A stretch of 64,000 bases of DNA from Ornithinimicrobium ciconiae (lineage in GTDB: Bacteria; Actinomycetota; Actinomycetes; Actinomycetales; Dermatophilaceae), in NCBI RefSeq assembly GCF_007197575.1, contig NZ_CP041616.1:3720001-3784000 (forward strand). The letters run 5' to 3'. Position 1 is the stretch's first letter, and each line of letters starts with the position of its first letter. The translations under genes and the position numbers were made by a program. Below, piece after piece: positions 35,650 through 45,467 of this stretch. The notes under the pieces are model-generated. The model had not been told where the DNA came from, made no database searches, and was given only the letters and a program-made list of their open reading frames with translations.

Positions 35650-35844
35650 TCAGGTTTTTGTGTTGTCGGACTCGTCAGACTTCTTCGCACGTGCCTCACG
35701 CTCTGCGTGCCACCGACGTTCTGCAGCCCGCTCACGCCTATCGGCCTCGACAATGCGCTTCATGATCACCGCGAAGAGAAACAACAACCCCACAGAGGGG
35801 ATCAGGGCCGCAATGACGGGCCAGAGGCTATCCCACCACCCCAT
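35650..35844 (-). CDS. Small single-span membrane protein
   Basis: 64 residues. One membrane helix (residues ~7-28, LWPVIAALIPSVGLLFLFAVIM) is followed by a charged cytoplasmic tail (RIVEADRRERAAERRWHAER) likely to be helical. It lies 1 bp behind lysS and so is co-transcribed with it. Proteins like this are commonly found between lysS and lsr2 in related genomes, with no assigned function. Confidence 0.75.
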   Translation of the reverse strand: MGWWDSLWPVIAALIPSVGLLFLFAVIMKRIVEADRRERAAERRWHAEREARAKKSDESDNTKT

Positions 35845-35845
35845 G

Positions 35846-37369
35846 TCAGACCTCGGGCTTCACAAAGGGGAACAGGATGGTCTCGCGGATGCCCACGCCC
35901 ATCAGGAGCATCATGACGCGGTCGATGCCCAGGCCCAGACCACCCATGGGGGGCGCCGCGTGCTCCAGCGCCCGGAGGAAGTCCTCATCCAGGTGCATCG
36001 CCTCGTCGTCACCCTGGGCCGCCAGCCGGGACTGGGCCGTGAGGCGGTCTCGCTGCACGACCGGGTCAATGAGCTCCGAGAAGGCGGTCGCCCGCTCGGT
36101 GCCCGCGATGATGAGATCCCAGGCCTCGATGAGCCTGGGATCGCTACGGTGCTGACGCGCCAGCGGTTGGGCCGCCGGCGGATAGTCGCAGACAAAAGTG
36201 GGCTGCACAATCTTCGGCTCGACGAGTTCACCGAACAACTCGAGGGCGATCTTCTGCCCGTCCCAGGACTGCTCGATCGGCACTTCATGCTCGGCCGCGA
36301 GGGCGGCCAACACACTAGTTTCAGTTTCAATTGATATCGGCAGGCCAAGCTCGGTGGAAAGCGCCTCATAGAACGGGAGCCAGGCCCACTCGCCATCGAG
36401 ATCCACGACACCATGTGTGGTTTCAATCTGCCGCGTTCCCACGGCCGCATCTGCCGCAGCCTGGATCATCTGCCGGGTGAGGTCTGCCATGGTGTGTTGA
36501 TCGCCGTAGGCCTGATAAGCCTCCAGCATCGTGAACTCGGGGCTATGGGTCGAGTCGATCCCCTCGTTGCGAAACACCCGACCGATCTCATAGACGCGCT
36601 CGACTCCGCCCACCACCGCTCTCTTGAGGTGGAGCTCCAGTGCGATGCGCATCGTCATGGGCAGGTGGAAAGCATTGAGTGTCGTGTGGAACGGCCGTGC
36701 CGTAGCCCCTCCGTGCACCGATTGCAGGACCGGCGTCTCGATCTCGATATAGCCATCGCCCTCGAGGATCTGTCGGATCGCGCGAATCACCGCGGACCGG
36801 GCGCGCACCATCTGGCGGGCTTCGTCCCGGACGATCAGATCGACATACCGACGCCGGACCCGAGCCTCCTCCGACATGTCCTTGTGCAGCACCGGGAGGG
36901 GACGCAGCGCCTTGCTGGCCATCTGCCAGGACTGGGCCATGACGGAGAGCTCGCCGCGACGGCTCGAGATCACCCGGCCCTGCACGAAGACATGATCGCC
37001 CAGGTCGACGAGGGACTTCCACGACGTCAGGGACTCCTCCCCGATCTCGGCCAGGCTGAGCATCACCTGCAACCGGGTGCCGTCGCCGGACTGGATCGTG
37101 GCAAAGCACAGCTTGCCGGTGTTGCGCACGAAGACCACGCGGCCCGCGACACCGACCTCGTCGGTCGTCTCCTCGCCGGTCTGCAGGTGACCCCACTGCC
37201 GGCGCACCGCGTCGATGGTGTGGGTGACCGGCACCTGCACGGGGTAGGGCTCGATCCCGGCCGCCAGCATCTGGGCTCGCTTGGCGGTGCGCACCCGGAC
37301 CTGCTCGGGGACGTCGCTGGTGTGCTCGTCCGGCGTGGTCTCGGGGTCAGGGGCGGAGGGTGCAGTCAC
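35846..37369 (-). CDS. lysS: Lysyl-tRNA synthetase, class II
   Basis: 507 residues. The N-terminal OB-fold anticodon domain (VGVAGRVVFVRNTGKLCFATIQ) is followed by the class II catalytic core: motif 1 around IETPVLQSVHGGATARPF, motif 2 RVFRNEGIDSTHSPEFTMLE, and motif 3 GLGLGIDRVMMLLMG. An acidic/Thr-rich extension of about 25 residues precedes the domain. The start is GTG. It charges tRNA(Lys). A small membrane protein gene follows. Confidence 0.97.
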   Translation of the reverse strand: MTAPSAPDPETTPDEHTSDVPEQVRVRTAKRAQMLAAGIEPYPVQVPVTHTIDAVRRQWGHLQTGEETTDEVGVAGRVVFVRNTGKLCFATIQSGDGTRLQVMLSLAEIGEESLTSWKSLVDLGDHVFVQGRVISSRRGELSVMAQSWQMASKALRPLPVLHKDMSEEARVRRRYVDLIVRDEARQMVRARSAVIRAIRQILEGDGYIEIETPVLQSVHGGATARPFHTTLNAFHLPMTMRIALELHLKRAVVGGVERVYEIGRVFRNEGIDSTHSPEFTMLEAYQAYGDQHTMADLTRQMIQAAADAAVGTRQIETTHGVVDLDGEWAWLPFYEALSTELGLPISIETETSVLAALAAEHEVPIEQSWDGQKIALELFGELVEPKIVQPTFVCDYPPAAQPLARQHRSDPRLIEAWDLIIAGTERATAFSELIDPVVQRDRLTAQSRLAAQGDDEAMHLDEDFLRALEHAAPPMGGLGLGIDRVMMLLMGVGIRETILFPFVKPEV

Positions 37370-37498
37370 CCGTCCAGCCTACCTAGCGGGCCCGGCGCAT
37401 CCCGACTCGGCGCTTGACCCTCAGGGGTGACGGCCACCCAGCACCCCGCGACCCCGCCCTACATCACCCCGCGACCCGACGCCCCTGGCGACGGTCCG

Positions 37499-38065
37499 TC
37501 ACCAGAGCGAGAGCCCACCCACGCCTTCCTCCAGACCCAGCAGCCAGCGCTTGCGCTCGACACCACCGCCATAGCCAGTGAGCTTGCCCGTCGACCCCAC
37601 CACGCGGTGGCAGGGCACGATGATCGAGAGCGGGTTGCGCCCGTTGGCGAGCCCGACGGCTCGCGAGGCGCCGGGGCTCCCCAGCTCAGCGGCGAGCTGA
37701 CCATAGGAACGGGTCTGCCCATAGGGGATACGCAGCAGGCACTCCCAGACGCTCCGTTGGAAATCGGTGCCTCGCGGCGCCAACGGCAGGTCAAAATCGG
37801 TCAGTTCCCCCGCGAAGTAGGCCGCCAGCTGGCTCGCCGCGGCCCCCAACACCTGGGGCGTCGAGTCGGAGTCGAGGGCTGTCCACTCTCCCCAGCCGGA
37901 GCGGTCCGTGTGCCGGTGCACGGCCATGTAGACACCGGTGAGAGCCACGCCGTCACAGACCAGCGTGATCTCGTCGATCGGACTCTCGACGACCACGTGG
38001 TGGGTGTTGGGGCCGGCCGGCTCCCGCCAGCGTGCCGCAGGACCCCGGTCAGGGAGGGTCGTCAT
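37499..38065 (-). CDS. Methylated-DNA--protein-cysteine methyltransferase
   Basis: 188 residues. It repairs O6-alkylguanine by transferring the alkyl group to the cysteine in [15 protein letters not shown]. The helix-turn-helix [26 protein letters not shown] is also typical. The open frame extends 52 codons upstream into repeat sequence. The ATG at 38065 gives the family's usual length and avoids the repeats, so it was chosen. It diverges from the MidA-type methyltransferase gene. Confidence 0.92.
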   Translation of the reverse strand: MTTLPDRGPAARWREPAGPNTHHVVVESPIDEITLVCDGVALTGVYMAVHRHTDRSGWGEWTALDSDSTPQVLGAAASQLAAYFAGELTDFDLPLAPRGTDFQRSVWECLLRIPYGQTRSYGQLAAELGSPGASRAVGLANGRNPLSIIVPCHRVVGSTGKLTGYGGGVERKRWLLGLEEGVGGLSLW

Positions 38066-38118
38066 CTGTCCATGGTGCACCAGGATGCTGACACTGCGCG
38101 GTATCGGCATCGCCCGCG

Positions 38119-38246
38119 GCAACCGCACCTCCCCCAGAGCCGGCTCAGCCCGAACCAAACCTCTCCAAAACTGCGCGCGGCAGCAACGAAACCCCTCCAA
38201 AAATCCGTGGAACAGCAACAAAACCCCTCCAGAAATAGGTGAGACT
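38119..38246. repeat. Tandem array, 4 x 32 bp, in a divergent promoter region
   Basis: Units start at 38119, 38151, 38183 and 38215, each exactly 32 bp. The conserved core is AAACCYCTCCARAAA, near-identical in units 2-4 and more degenerate in unit 1 (GCACCTCCCCCAGAG). Units 3 and 4 share GCAAC-AAACCCCTCC. There are no unique spacers as in a CRISPR array. The last unit runs into the ribosome binding site of the MidA-type gene. Its function is unknown; possibilities are an operator array or a slippage product. Confidence 0.85.
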
Positions 38247-38252
38247 GGGCCC

Positions 38253-39206
38253 GTGGGTTGGCGGCGGTGGGACGAGGCGTGGCAGGAGGCGCTCTACGGG
38301 CCGGGAGGGTTCTATCGCCGGGCCGCGCCGGCGGAGCACTTCGCGACCTCCGCGCAGGGTCTTGGTGCGACCGGGGCACTGCTGGCCGAGTCGCTCCTGC
38401 TGCTGGCTGAGCGGCACGGTCTCACCCGCATCGTCGAGATCGGTGCCGGGCGGGGTGAACTGCTCACCGCCCTGGCCGCGATGAGCCCCGACACTGAACT
38501 GGTCGGGGTCGACATCGTCGACCGCCCGGAGCCTCTCCCACCGGAGGTCAGCTGGATCCGCTCCCCTGGTGGAGCACCCCTGCCCGACGAGCTGACCGGC
38601 CTGACCGACACCCTCCTGGTGGCCCACGAGTGGCTCGACGTGGTGCCCTGCCCCGTCGCGGCGCGCGGGCCGGACGGGACCTGGCATGCCGTCCTGGTCG
38701 CCCCGGACGGCAGCGAGCAGCCTGGCCCACCGGTGGCCGGACCCGACCTGGACTGGCTCCGCGGGCACCTGCCCGCCGAGGTCGACCGGGCGGAGATCGG
38801 CCGCCCCCGTGACGCGGCCTTTGCCGATCTGAGCGCACGGGTGCGGACCGGACTGGTGCTGGTCGTCGACTACGGCCACCTGGCGGCAGACCGCCCGCTC
38901 CACGGCACGCTCACCGGCTATCGCGACGGGACCCAGGCGCCCCCGGTGCCGGACGGCTCCTGCGACCTGACGGCTCACGTGGCACTCGACTCCCTGGGCG
39001 CCGACCACGTGCGGAGCCAGCGTGAGGCGCTGCACGATCTGCTCGGTCGGGCCGAGCTTCCCTCCCACGACCTCTCCCGCACCGACCCGACGGGCTATCT
39101 GCGCCTGTTGACCCGTGCCAACGCCCTGGCGACGCTGACATCCCCCACTGGGCTGGGTGCCTTCTGGTGGGCCACGTCGCTCCGCAGCAGCCCTGACCTC
39201 GGATAG
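38253..39206 (+). CDS. SAM-dependent methyltransferase, MidA/NDUFAF7 family
   Basis: 317 residues. The SAM motif is [18 protein letters not shown], followed by the family-specific [12 protein letters not shown] and LVVDYGH and the C-terminal [11 protein letters not shown] and [11 protein letters not shown]. In mitochondria NDUFAF7 dimethylates an arginine of NDUFS2, the homologue of NuoD, during complex I assembly. Here the next gene, 10 bp downstream, is a NuoD homologue, so the enzyme and a likely substrate are co-encoded. The GTG start has AGGTGAG nine bases in front. The frame continues upstream through the repeat array but lacks support there. Confidence 0.9.
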   Translation: MGWRRWDEAWQEALYGPGGFYRRAAPAEHFATSAQGLGATGALLAESLLLLAERHGLTRIVEIGAGRGELLTALAAMSPDTELVGVDIVDRPEPLPPEVSWIRSPGGAPLPDELTGLTDTLLVAHEWLDVVPCPVAARGPDGTWHAVLVAPDGSEQPGPPVAGPDLDWLRGHLPAEVDRAEIGRPRDAAFADLSARVRTGLVLVVDYGHLAADRPLHGTLTGYRDGTQAPPVPDGSCDLTAHVALDSLGADHVRSQREALHDLLGRAELPSHDLSRTDPTGYLRLLTRANALATLTSPTGLGAFWWATSLRSSPDLG

Positions 39207-39216
39207 CGTGGGGAGG

Positions 39217-40389
39217 GTGCCGCACCGCAACGCCCCGAGGGAACTCGACGTCGAGTTGGGAACCGCCGGACTGACCACCACCGAGATGGTGCTCAATATC
39301 GGTCCCCAGCACCCCGCCACGCATGGCGTCCTGCGCCTGCGCATCACCGTGGACGGCGAGCGCATCGTGGCGGCCGAGCCGATCGTCGGCTACATGCACC
39401 GCGGTGCCGAAAAACTCTTCGAGGTGCGCGACTACCGCCAGATCATGGTGCTCGCCAACCGGCACGACTGGCTGTCCGCCTTCAGCAACGAGATCGGCGT
39501 CGCGCTGACCGTCGAGCACATGCTCGGCATGGAGGTGCCCGAGCGCGCCACCTGGACCCGCACCCTGCTCGCCGAGCTCAACCGGGTGCTCAACCACCTG
39601 ATGTTCCTGGGCTCCTATCCCCTGGAGCTGGGCGCGATCACACCGATCTTCTATGCGTTCCGGGAGCGCGAGGAACTGCAGGCCGTGATGGAGGAGATCT
39701 CCGGCGGCCGGATGCACTACATGATTGCCCGCGTCGGCGGCCTCCGTGAGGACATCCCCGAGGGCTGGCTGGACCGGGTCGACACGGCCGTGGCTGCGGT
39801 GCGTTCACGGATGCCGGACCTGGAGTCGATGCTGATCGACAACCCAATCCTGCGCGGTCGGACAGTCGGCGTGGGGGTCCTCACCCCCGAGCAGGTCAGA
39901 CAGTATGGCGTGTCCGGGCCGATCGCCCGAGCGTCCGGTCTGGACGTGGACCTGCGTCGCGACGAGCCCTACCTCGCCTACGCCGACCTGTTCGGGCCAG
40001 ACGGTCCCGGCCGGGTGGTGACCCGCAGCGCGGGCGACTGCTATGCGCGCCTCGAAGTGCTGCTGGAGCAGGTGCAGGTCAGTCTCGACCTCGCCGAGCG
40101 GTGCACCGAGGTGCTGCGCGGGCTGCCCGACGGTCCGATCGACGTCAAACTGCCCAAGGTGCTGCGGGTGCCTGAGGGCGAGCACTACTTCGCGACCGAG
40201 AACCCGCTGGGCCTGAACGGCTACTACCTGGTGAGTCGGGGCGACAAGGTCCCCTGGCGCCTCAAGCTGCGCTCCGCCTCGTTCAACAACGTCCAGGTGC
40301 TGTCCGAGCTGCTGCCCGGTGCCCTGATCGGCGACATGGTCGCGATCCTGGGCTCCACCTTCTTCGTGGTCGGCGACATCGACAAGTAG
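39217..40389 (+). CDS. Orphan NADH-quinone oxidoreductase subunit D (NuoD2-type)
   Basis: 390 residues, complete for the 49-kDa/NuoD family: [57 protein letters not shown] and [16 protein letters not shown]. No other nuo gene is nearby, so this is a second, isolated copy like nuoD2 of Streptomyces. The quinone-site His of THG is kept (H36), but the residue matching Nqo4 Tyr87 is Trp85 (RHDW). Arg62 in HRG matches the arginine methylated by NDUFAF7. The GTG start is uncertain because GGGGAGG abuts it; a GTG at 39208 is an alternative. Confidence 0.93.
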   Translation: MPHRNAPRELDVELGTAGLTTTEMVLNIGPQHPATHGVLRLRITVDGERIVAAEPIVGYMHRGAEKLFEVRDYRQIMVLANRHDWLSAFSNEIGVALTVEHMLGMEVPERATWTRTLLAELNRVLNHLMFLGSYPLELGAITPIFYAFREREELQAVMEEISGGRMHYMIARVGGLREDIPEGWLDRVDTAVAAVRSRMPDLESMLIDNPILRGRTVGVGVLTPEQVRQYGVSGPIARASGLDVDLRRDEPYLAYADLFGPDGPGRVVTRSAGDCYARLEVLLEQVQVSLDLAERCTEVLRGLPDGPIDVKLPKVLRVPEGEHYFATENPLGLNGYYLVSRGDKVPWRLKLRSASFNNVQVLSELLPGALIGDMVAILGSTFFVVGDIDK

Positions 40390-40431
40390 GACGCCGCGTC
40401 GCCGGACCGCTCAGAAATCGTCACCGGCCCC

Positions 40432-40950
40432 TCAGATGTAGGAGACCCCGCGGGGCGGCTCGTCGTCCTCGTCATCGCTGTCACCCGGGGGCAGCCGACA
40501 CCAGTGCTGGGCGACCAGGCCAGCCAGCCCCAGGACCACCGCGACGCCTGCGCAGACAGCAGCGCGCACGGCCTGATCCCGCACCGAGGACACGTCGGTG
40601 TTGGGCACCCGCAGCAGCACGATCGCGAGATACCACCCCACCAGCGCTCCCCCGCCCAGCGCCGCGGCCTGGGCGGCGACCAGCGTGCCTCGAGCACGCT
40701 GGGGCGAGACCCGCTGCGGAGCGCTGCCCCGTGAGCCCTGGCTGCGGAAGCGCGCATAGCGGCGCACCTGCCAGGCGCTGAACAGGACCAGCACGATGAG
40801 CAGGAGCAGCGGGGCGACAGCGATCCAAGGCACCTCCGGCACCCCGTTGCCCAGGGCCTGCCACCCTCGCAGCAGCAGCACACAGACCGCGGTCGAGGCG
40901 ACCGCGACGAGGGCGACCGCCGACACCCGCACACCGGTGAGGTCATCCAC
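40432..40950 (-). CDS. DUF3180 family membrane protein
   Basis: 172 residues with four predicted membrane helices: VSAVALVAVASTAVCVLLL, WIAVAPLLLLIVLVLF, AALGGGALVGWYLAIVLL and AVCAGVAVVLGLAGLVA. The tail is acidic (DSDDEDDEPP). DUF3180 proteins follow folK in most actinobacteria and have no known function. The GTG at 40950 overlaps the folBK stop by 8 bp, implying coupling; the longer frame upstream was dropped. Confidence 0.88.
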   Translation of the reverse strand: MDDLTGVRVSAVALVAVASTAVCVLLLRGWQALGNGVPEVPWIAVAPLLLLIVLVLFSAWQVRRYARFRSQGSRGSAPQRVSPQRARGTLVAAQAAALGGGALVGWYLAIVLLRVPNTDVSSVRDQAVRAAVCAGVAVVLGLAGLVAQHWCRLPPGDSDDEDDEPPRGVSYI

Positions 40951-41836
40951 GCGGCCGCACCCCCTGATCCGCCACGTCCGGGAGCAGGTCGGCCACCGGG
41001 GAGACGGCGTCACCGACGCGCAGCGCGGCGGAGGGGTCGACGCTGTGCCAGGGAGTGAGCACGAAGCCGCGCTGGTGGGCCCGCGGATGGGGAAGCAGGA
41101 GCTCAGGGTCGTCGCTGAGCACCTCTGAGGTCTCACCGGGCACCCCGACCTGGATCAGGTCGAGGTCCAGGGACCGGGCACCCCACCTGATCTCCCGGGT
41201 GCGCCCGAACTCGTGCTCGATGCCGTGCAGCGCGGCGAGCAGCCGCCAGGGTGCCAGTGAGGTGCGGGCCAGGGCCACCGCGTTGGTGTAGACCGGCTGC
41301 TCTGGGCCACCGACCGGGTCGGTCTCAAACAACGCGGAGAGCACCACGTCGCGCAGCCCGGGCAGCCCGCTCAACCGCTCGGCGGCACGGTTCAGGGTGT
41401 CCGCCGGGTCGTCGCCGAGGTTGGCGCCCAGCGCGATGACCACGGGCACGTCCCGCTCCCGGCGCACCTGCACGGTCACGTCGGTGAACGGGACCCCGAC
41501 CGGTGCGTGCGGCTTGTGCAGGGTGACCTCGACGGCCTCGACCAGTGGACGGGTGAGGACCGCGTCCGCGATCTGCGCAGCGACGCCCTCGATGAGGTCC
41601 TGGCTCGGGCCCTGCAGGATCGTCACGACGTCCGCCGCGACCTCCGCATAGTTGACCGTGTGAGCCAGGTTGTCGCTCTCGCCTGCCCGGGACAGGTCCA
41701 CTTCCAGGCACAGGTCGACGCCAAATTCCTGGCCGTCGGTCTTCTCACTGGCCAGGACCCCGTGATACCCGTATGCCGTGACACCGGTCAGGGTGATCCG
41801 GTCCGGGCTGCGCCTGGCTGAGTGGGTGTCAGTCAT
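40943..41836 (-). CDS. folBK: Bifunctional dihydroneopterin aldolase / HPPK
   Basis: 297 residues with two folate enzymes in one chain. Residues ~10-130 are FolB (ITLTGVTAYGYHGVLASE, HTVNYAEVAADV, TLHKPHAPVGVPF with the catalytic Lys). Residues ~135-290 are FolK (VVIALGANLGDDPADTL, ALFETDPVGGPEQPVYTNAV, RWGARSLDLDLI, LPHPRAHQRGFVLTP). The fusion makes 6-hydroxymethyl-dihydropterin and pyrophosphorylates it without release to another protein. The start at 41836 overlaps the folP stop by 8 bp. Confidence 0.96.
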   Translation of the reverse strand: MTDTHSARRSPDRITLTGVTAYGYHGVLASEKTDGQEFGVDLCLEVDLSRAGESDNLAHTVNYAEVAADVVTILQGPSQDLIEGVAAQIADAVLTRPLVEAVEVTLHKPHAPVGVPFTDVTVQVRRERDVPVVIALGANLGDDPADTLNRAAERLSGLPGLRDVVLSALFETDPVGGPEQPVYTNAVALARTSLAPWRLLAALHGIEHEFGRTREIRWGARSLDLDLIQVGVPGETSEVLSDDPELLLPHPRAHQRGFVLTPWHSVDPSAALRVGDAVSPVADLLPDVADQGVRPRG

Positions 41837-42707
41837 GGTCTGCCCCAGCTGCCCGCACGTGCTCCCAGACCGCCAGGGCGTCGCGGGTGCTGGGCACGTC
41901 GTGGACCCGCACTGCCCAGGCCCCCGCCTGCGCCGCCAGCAGGCTGGTCGCGGCTGTCGCGGCGTCCCGCTCGATGGGCGGGGACGGCTCGGCATCGGGA
42001 CCGGCGGTCGGGTCGAGGCGGCCCAGGAAGCGCTTGCGAGAGGTGCCGACCAGCACCGGGTGGCCTAGCGCGACCACCTGACCGAGGCCGGCGAGTAGCT
42101 CCCAGTTGTGTCCGGCGTCCTTGCTGAATCCGAACCCGGGGTCCAGGATGATCGCCTCCGCGGCGACCCCCGCCTCGAGTAGTCCGGCGACCCGCTGCTC
42201 AAGCTCGGCGACCACCTCACCCAGGACATCGGCATACCGCGCCTCGAGGTCCATCTGCGCGGAGTGGGCACGCCAGTGCATGGCCACGAAAGGCACGCCT
42301 GCGGAGGCGACGAGCGGAGCCATCTGCGGGTCGGCCAGGCCACCGGAGACGTCATTGATCAGGCAGGCGCCGGCGTCGAGGGCCTCAGCGGCCACCCGGG
42401 CACGCATGGTGTCCACCGAGACCTTGGCGCCCTGGTCGGCGAGGGCACGAACGACCTCCAGAACCCGGTCGAGCTCCTCTCGCTCCGAGGGCCGAGCGGC
42501 TCCTGGTCGGGTGGACTCACCCCCGATGTCGAGCAGGTCAGCGCCCTGCTCGAGCAGCAGGGCACCGTGCTCGATGGCGGCCCGCGGCTCAAACCAGCGG
42601 CCCCCGTCGCTGAAGGAGTCGGGGGTCACGTTGACCACGCCCATGATCAGCGGCCGGCCGGGCGGGTGGCCGGGCGGACGCAGCGTCGCCAGCACCGTCG
42701 AGCTCAC
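41829..42707 (-). CDS. folP: Dihydropteroate synthase
   Basis: 292 residues. It joins p-aminobenzoate to the pterin pyrophosphate and is the sulfonamide target. The signatures are [51 protein letters not shown] and [10 protein letters not shown]. It overlaps folE by 4 bp and folBK by 8 bp, so the order folE-folP-folBK-DUF3180 is one translation-coupled unit. Confidence 0.97.
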   Translation of the reverse strand: MSSTVLATLRPPGHPPGRPLIMGVVNVTPDSFSDGGRWFEPRAAIEHGALLLEQGADLLDIGGESTRPGAARPSEREELDRVLEVVRALADQGAKVSVDTMRARVAAEALDAGACLINDVSGGLADPQMAPLVASAGVPFVAMHWRAHSAQMDLEARYADVLGEVVAELEQRVAGLLEAGVAAEAIILDPGFGFSKDAGHNWELLAGLGQVVALGHPVLVGTSRKRFLGRLDPTAGPDAEPSPPIERDAATAATSLLAAQAGAWAVRVHDVPSTRDALAVWEHVRAAGADHD

Positions 42708-43297
42708 CGACCTCGGTCGGCGAGGATCAGACTCATCGCCTCAGCCCGGGTGGCCGGGTCTGTCAGCTGACCGCGGACGGCCGAGGTGATGGTCGTGGCG
42801 CCCGGCTTGCGGACCCCACGCATCGACATGCACAGGTGCTCGGCCTCGATGACCACGATCACGCCGCGGGGTTGCAGGTGCTCCTTGAGCGCCTCGGCGA
42901 TCTGCGTGGTGAGTCGCTCCTGCACCTGGGGGCGCCGGGCAAAGACCTCCACCAGACGCGCGAGTTTGGACAGTCCGGTGACCCGTCCGTCCGCGCCGGG
43001 GATATAGCCGACGTGAGCCACCCCGTGGAAGGGCACGAGGTGGTGCTCGCAGGTGCTGTACATTGCGATGTCCTTGACCAGCACCATCTCGTCGTGCGCC
43101 ACGTCGAAGGTCACGGACATCGCGGACTCGGGGTCCTGGTGCAGGCCAGCGAAGATCTCGGCGTAGGAGCGGGCCACTCGGGCCGGGGTGTCGCGCAGAC
43201 CCTCACGATCGGGGTCCTCACCCACGGCGATCAGGATCTCCCGGACCGCAGCCTCGATCCGGCCGTGGTCCACCTCAGTACTCGCCACCGTCGACAT
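42704..43297 (-). CDS. folE: GTP cyclohydrolase I
   Basis: 197 residues. It converts GTP to dihydroneopterin triphosphate, the first folate step. Zinc ligands are visible in [14 protein letters not shown] and HLCMSMRGV, and the active site includes [20 protein letters not shown]. The ATG at 43297 overlaps ftsH by 23 bp; a GTG at 43273 right after the ftsH stop is an alternative start. Confidence 0.97.
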   Translation of the reverse strand: MSTVASTEVDHGRIEAAVREILIAVGEDPDREGLRDTPARVARSYAEIFAGLHQDPESAMSVTFDVAHDEMVLVKDIAMYSTCEHHLVPFHGVAHVGYIPGADGRVTGLSKLARLVEVFARRPQVQERLTTQIAEALKEHLQPRGVIVVIEAEHLCMSMRGVRKPGATTITSAVRGQLTDPATRAEAMSLILADRGR

Positions 43298-45296
43298 ATC
43301 CGCCGTCAGGGATCTCCACGACCGCGCTCGGCGGGTGCTCCCGCCCGTCGCCGTGCGGGTGGTGACCGTTGGCCAGCGCGCGCCGCTCGGCCTCGGTCAT
43401 CACCGGACCGGAGGTGTGGACGCTGCGGTGATCACTGCTCAACCAGATCGGTCGCTCCGGGCGCTTGTGCACGTCAGCGAAGATCTCGGCGAGCGCGGGG
43501 GCGTTGAGCGTCTCCTTCTCGAGCAGCTCGAGCACCAGACGGTCCAGGATGTGCCGGTTGTCGTTCAGCGCGTGCCAGGCTTCGTCGTGGGCGGACTCGA
43601 TGATGCGACGCACCTCCTGGTCGACGACGCCGGCCAGGTCCTCAGAGAAGTCGCGCCCGTGACCCATGTCGCGGCCCATGAAGACCTCACCGCTGCCCGC
43701 GCCGAGCTTGACCGCGCCGATGCGCTCGCTCATGCCGAACTCGGTGACCATCTTGCGGGCCAGGGCGGTGGCCTTCTCGATGTCGTTGGAGGCGCCGGTC
43801 GTCGGGTCATGGAAGACCATCTCCTCGGCGACGCGGCCGCCCAGGGCGTAGGCCAACTGGTCGAGCAGCTCGTTGCGCGTCGTGGAGTACCTGTCGTCCG
43901 TCGGCAGCACCATCGTGTAACCCAGTGCCCGTCCGCGCGGCAGGATCGTCACCTTGCTCACCGGGTCGGTGTTGCGCATCGCCGCGGCGACCAGCGCGTG
44001 CCCACCCTCGTGGTAGGCGGTGATCTTCTTTTCCTTCGCGCTCATCATGCGGGTCTTCTTCTGCGGCCCGGCCATGACACGGTCGATCGCCTCGTCGAGG
44101 TGGTGGTCCTCGATGACGGTCTCGTTGCGCCGGGCGGTCAGCAGCGCCGCCTCGTTGAGCACGTTGGCCAGGTCGGCACCGGAGAAGCCCGGGGTGCGAC
44201 GCGCGACGGTCATCAGGTCCAGGTCAGCCCCCATCGGCTTGCCCTTGGAGTGCACCTGCAGGATGTGCAGACGGCCGAGCATGTCCGGTGCCTCGACGGC
44301 GATCTGCCGGTCAAAACGTCCGGGGCGCAGCAGCGCGGGGTCGAGGATGTCGGGCCGGTTGGTCGCCGCGATGAGGATGACGTTGGCGTGGCCGTCGAAG
44401 CCGTCCATCTCCACGAGCAGCTGGTTGAGCGTCTGCTCGCGCTCGTCGTGCCCGCCTCCCATGCCGGCGCCGCGGTGTCGGCCGACCGCGTCGATCTCGT
44501 CGACGAAGATGATGGCCGGGGCGTTTTCCTTGGCTTCCTTGAACAGGTCGCGCACGCGAGAGGCACCGACGCCGACGAACATTTCCACGAAGTCGGAGCC
44601 GGAGATCGTGTAGAACGGCACCCCGGCCTCACCGGCGACCGCCCGCGCGAGCAGGGTCTTGCCCGTGCCGGGCGGGCCATAGAGCAGGACGCCCTTGGGG
44701 ATCTTGGCACCGACCTCGAGGAACTTGCGTGGCTCGGCCAGGAACTCCTTGATCTCGTGGAGCTCCTCCACCGCCTCGTCCGTGCCGGCGACATCGGCAA
44801 AGGTCACCTTGGGCATGTCCTTGGAGGCGAGCTTGGCCTTGGACTTGCCGAACTGCATGACCCCGCGTCCGCCACCCTGCATGCGGGTCATGAGGAACAG
44901 GAACAGACCCAGGATCAGCAGCAGCGGGATGACGGTCATCAGCAGCGAGGCAAGCCAGTTGGCCCGCGCCGGGTCGTCGGTGAAGGACTCGCTGGGCTGG
45001 TGCTCCTCGAACTCCTGGACCAACATGTCACCGCGGGAGGGGACATAGAAGGCCTGCACCCGGGTGGCGTCCTCCACCTCGTCGTTGCTGAAGGACTCCC
45101 CCTCCTTGAGCACCATGTCGACACGGTCCGGTGTCAGGGTGGCCTCGGCGACCTTGTCGCTGCGGATCAGCTCCAGTGCCTCGGAGGTGTCGATGCGCTC
45201 GTAGGGGCTGGGCATCATCAGGGTGTACCACAGGACGCCCAGACCGAGGATCATCAGGATCCACATCCAGGGGCCACGCGTGCGCTGTTTGGTCAT
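43275..45296 (-). CDS. ftsH: ATP-dependent zinc metalloprotease FtsH
   Basis: 673 residues. Two membrane helices (~10-27 and ~114-136) bracket an extracytoplasmic domain. The AAA module follows (Walker A GPPGTGKT at 207-214, Walker [33 protein letters not shown]), then the zinc protease site HEGGH in [11 protein letters not shown]. It degrades membrane and short-lived cytosolic proteins. Between it and the upstream hpt lie 171 bp that probably hold its promoter. Confidence 0.98.
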   Translation of the reverse strand: MTKQRTRGPWMWILMILGLGVLWYTLMMPSPYERIDTSEALELIRSDKVAEATLTPDRVDMVLKEGESFSNDEVEDATRVQAFYVPSRGDMLVQEFEEHQPSESFTDDPARANWLASLLMTVIPLLLILGLFLFLMTRMQGGGRGVMQFGKSKAKLASKDMPKVTFADVAGTDEAVEELHEIKEFLAEPRKFLEVGAKIPKGVLLYGPPGTGKTLLARAVAGEAGVPFYTISGSDFVEMFVGVGASRVRDLFKEAKENAPAIIFVDEIDAVGRHRGAGMGGGHDEREQTLNQLLVEMDGFDGHANVILIAATNRPDILDPALLRPGRFDRQIAVEAPDMLGRLHILQVHSKGKPMGADLDLMTVARRTPGFSGADLANVLNEAALLTARRNETVIEDHHLDEAIDRVMAGPQKKTRMMSAKEKKITAYHEGGHALVAAAMRNTDPVSKVTILPRGRALGYTMVLPTDDRYSTTRNELLDQLAYALGGRVAEEMVFHDPTTGASNDIEKATALARKMVTEFGMSERIGAVKLGAGSGEVFMGRDMGHGRDFSEDLAGVVDQEVRRIIESAHDEAWHALNDNRHILDRLVLELLEKETLNAPALAEIFADVHKRPERPIWLSSDHRSVHTSGPVMTEAERRALANGHHPHGDGREHPPSAVVEIPDGGYVDGGEY

Positions 45297-45467
45297 TAAC
45301 TGTCGAGGCGGTGGGCCCCGGTCCTCCTGCTCGGTTCACAACTGTGTCTGGTGCCGACAACGACCCAGATCATCCCAGTGTTCCAGACTAGACGGGACAC
45401 GAGCACCGTCCTGCATCGAGCCATCCGCCAGGCACCCGCTCAGGGGTGGTGGCCTGTGCAGGAGTGA

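Noticed and set aside
37442..37477. 13-bp direct repeat CACCCCGCGACCC between lysS and the alkyl-transfer gene
   Set aside because: Only two copies, C/G-rich, 23 bp apart and without dyad symmetry; likely chance or slippage.
38119..38246. CRISPR array
   Set aside because: The 32-bp units are directly adjacent with no unique spacers, there are only four, and no cas gene is present.
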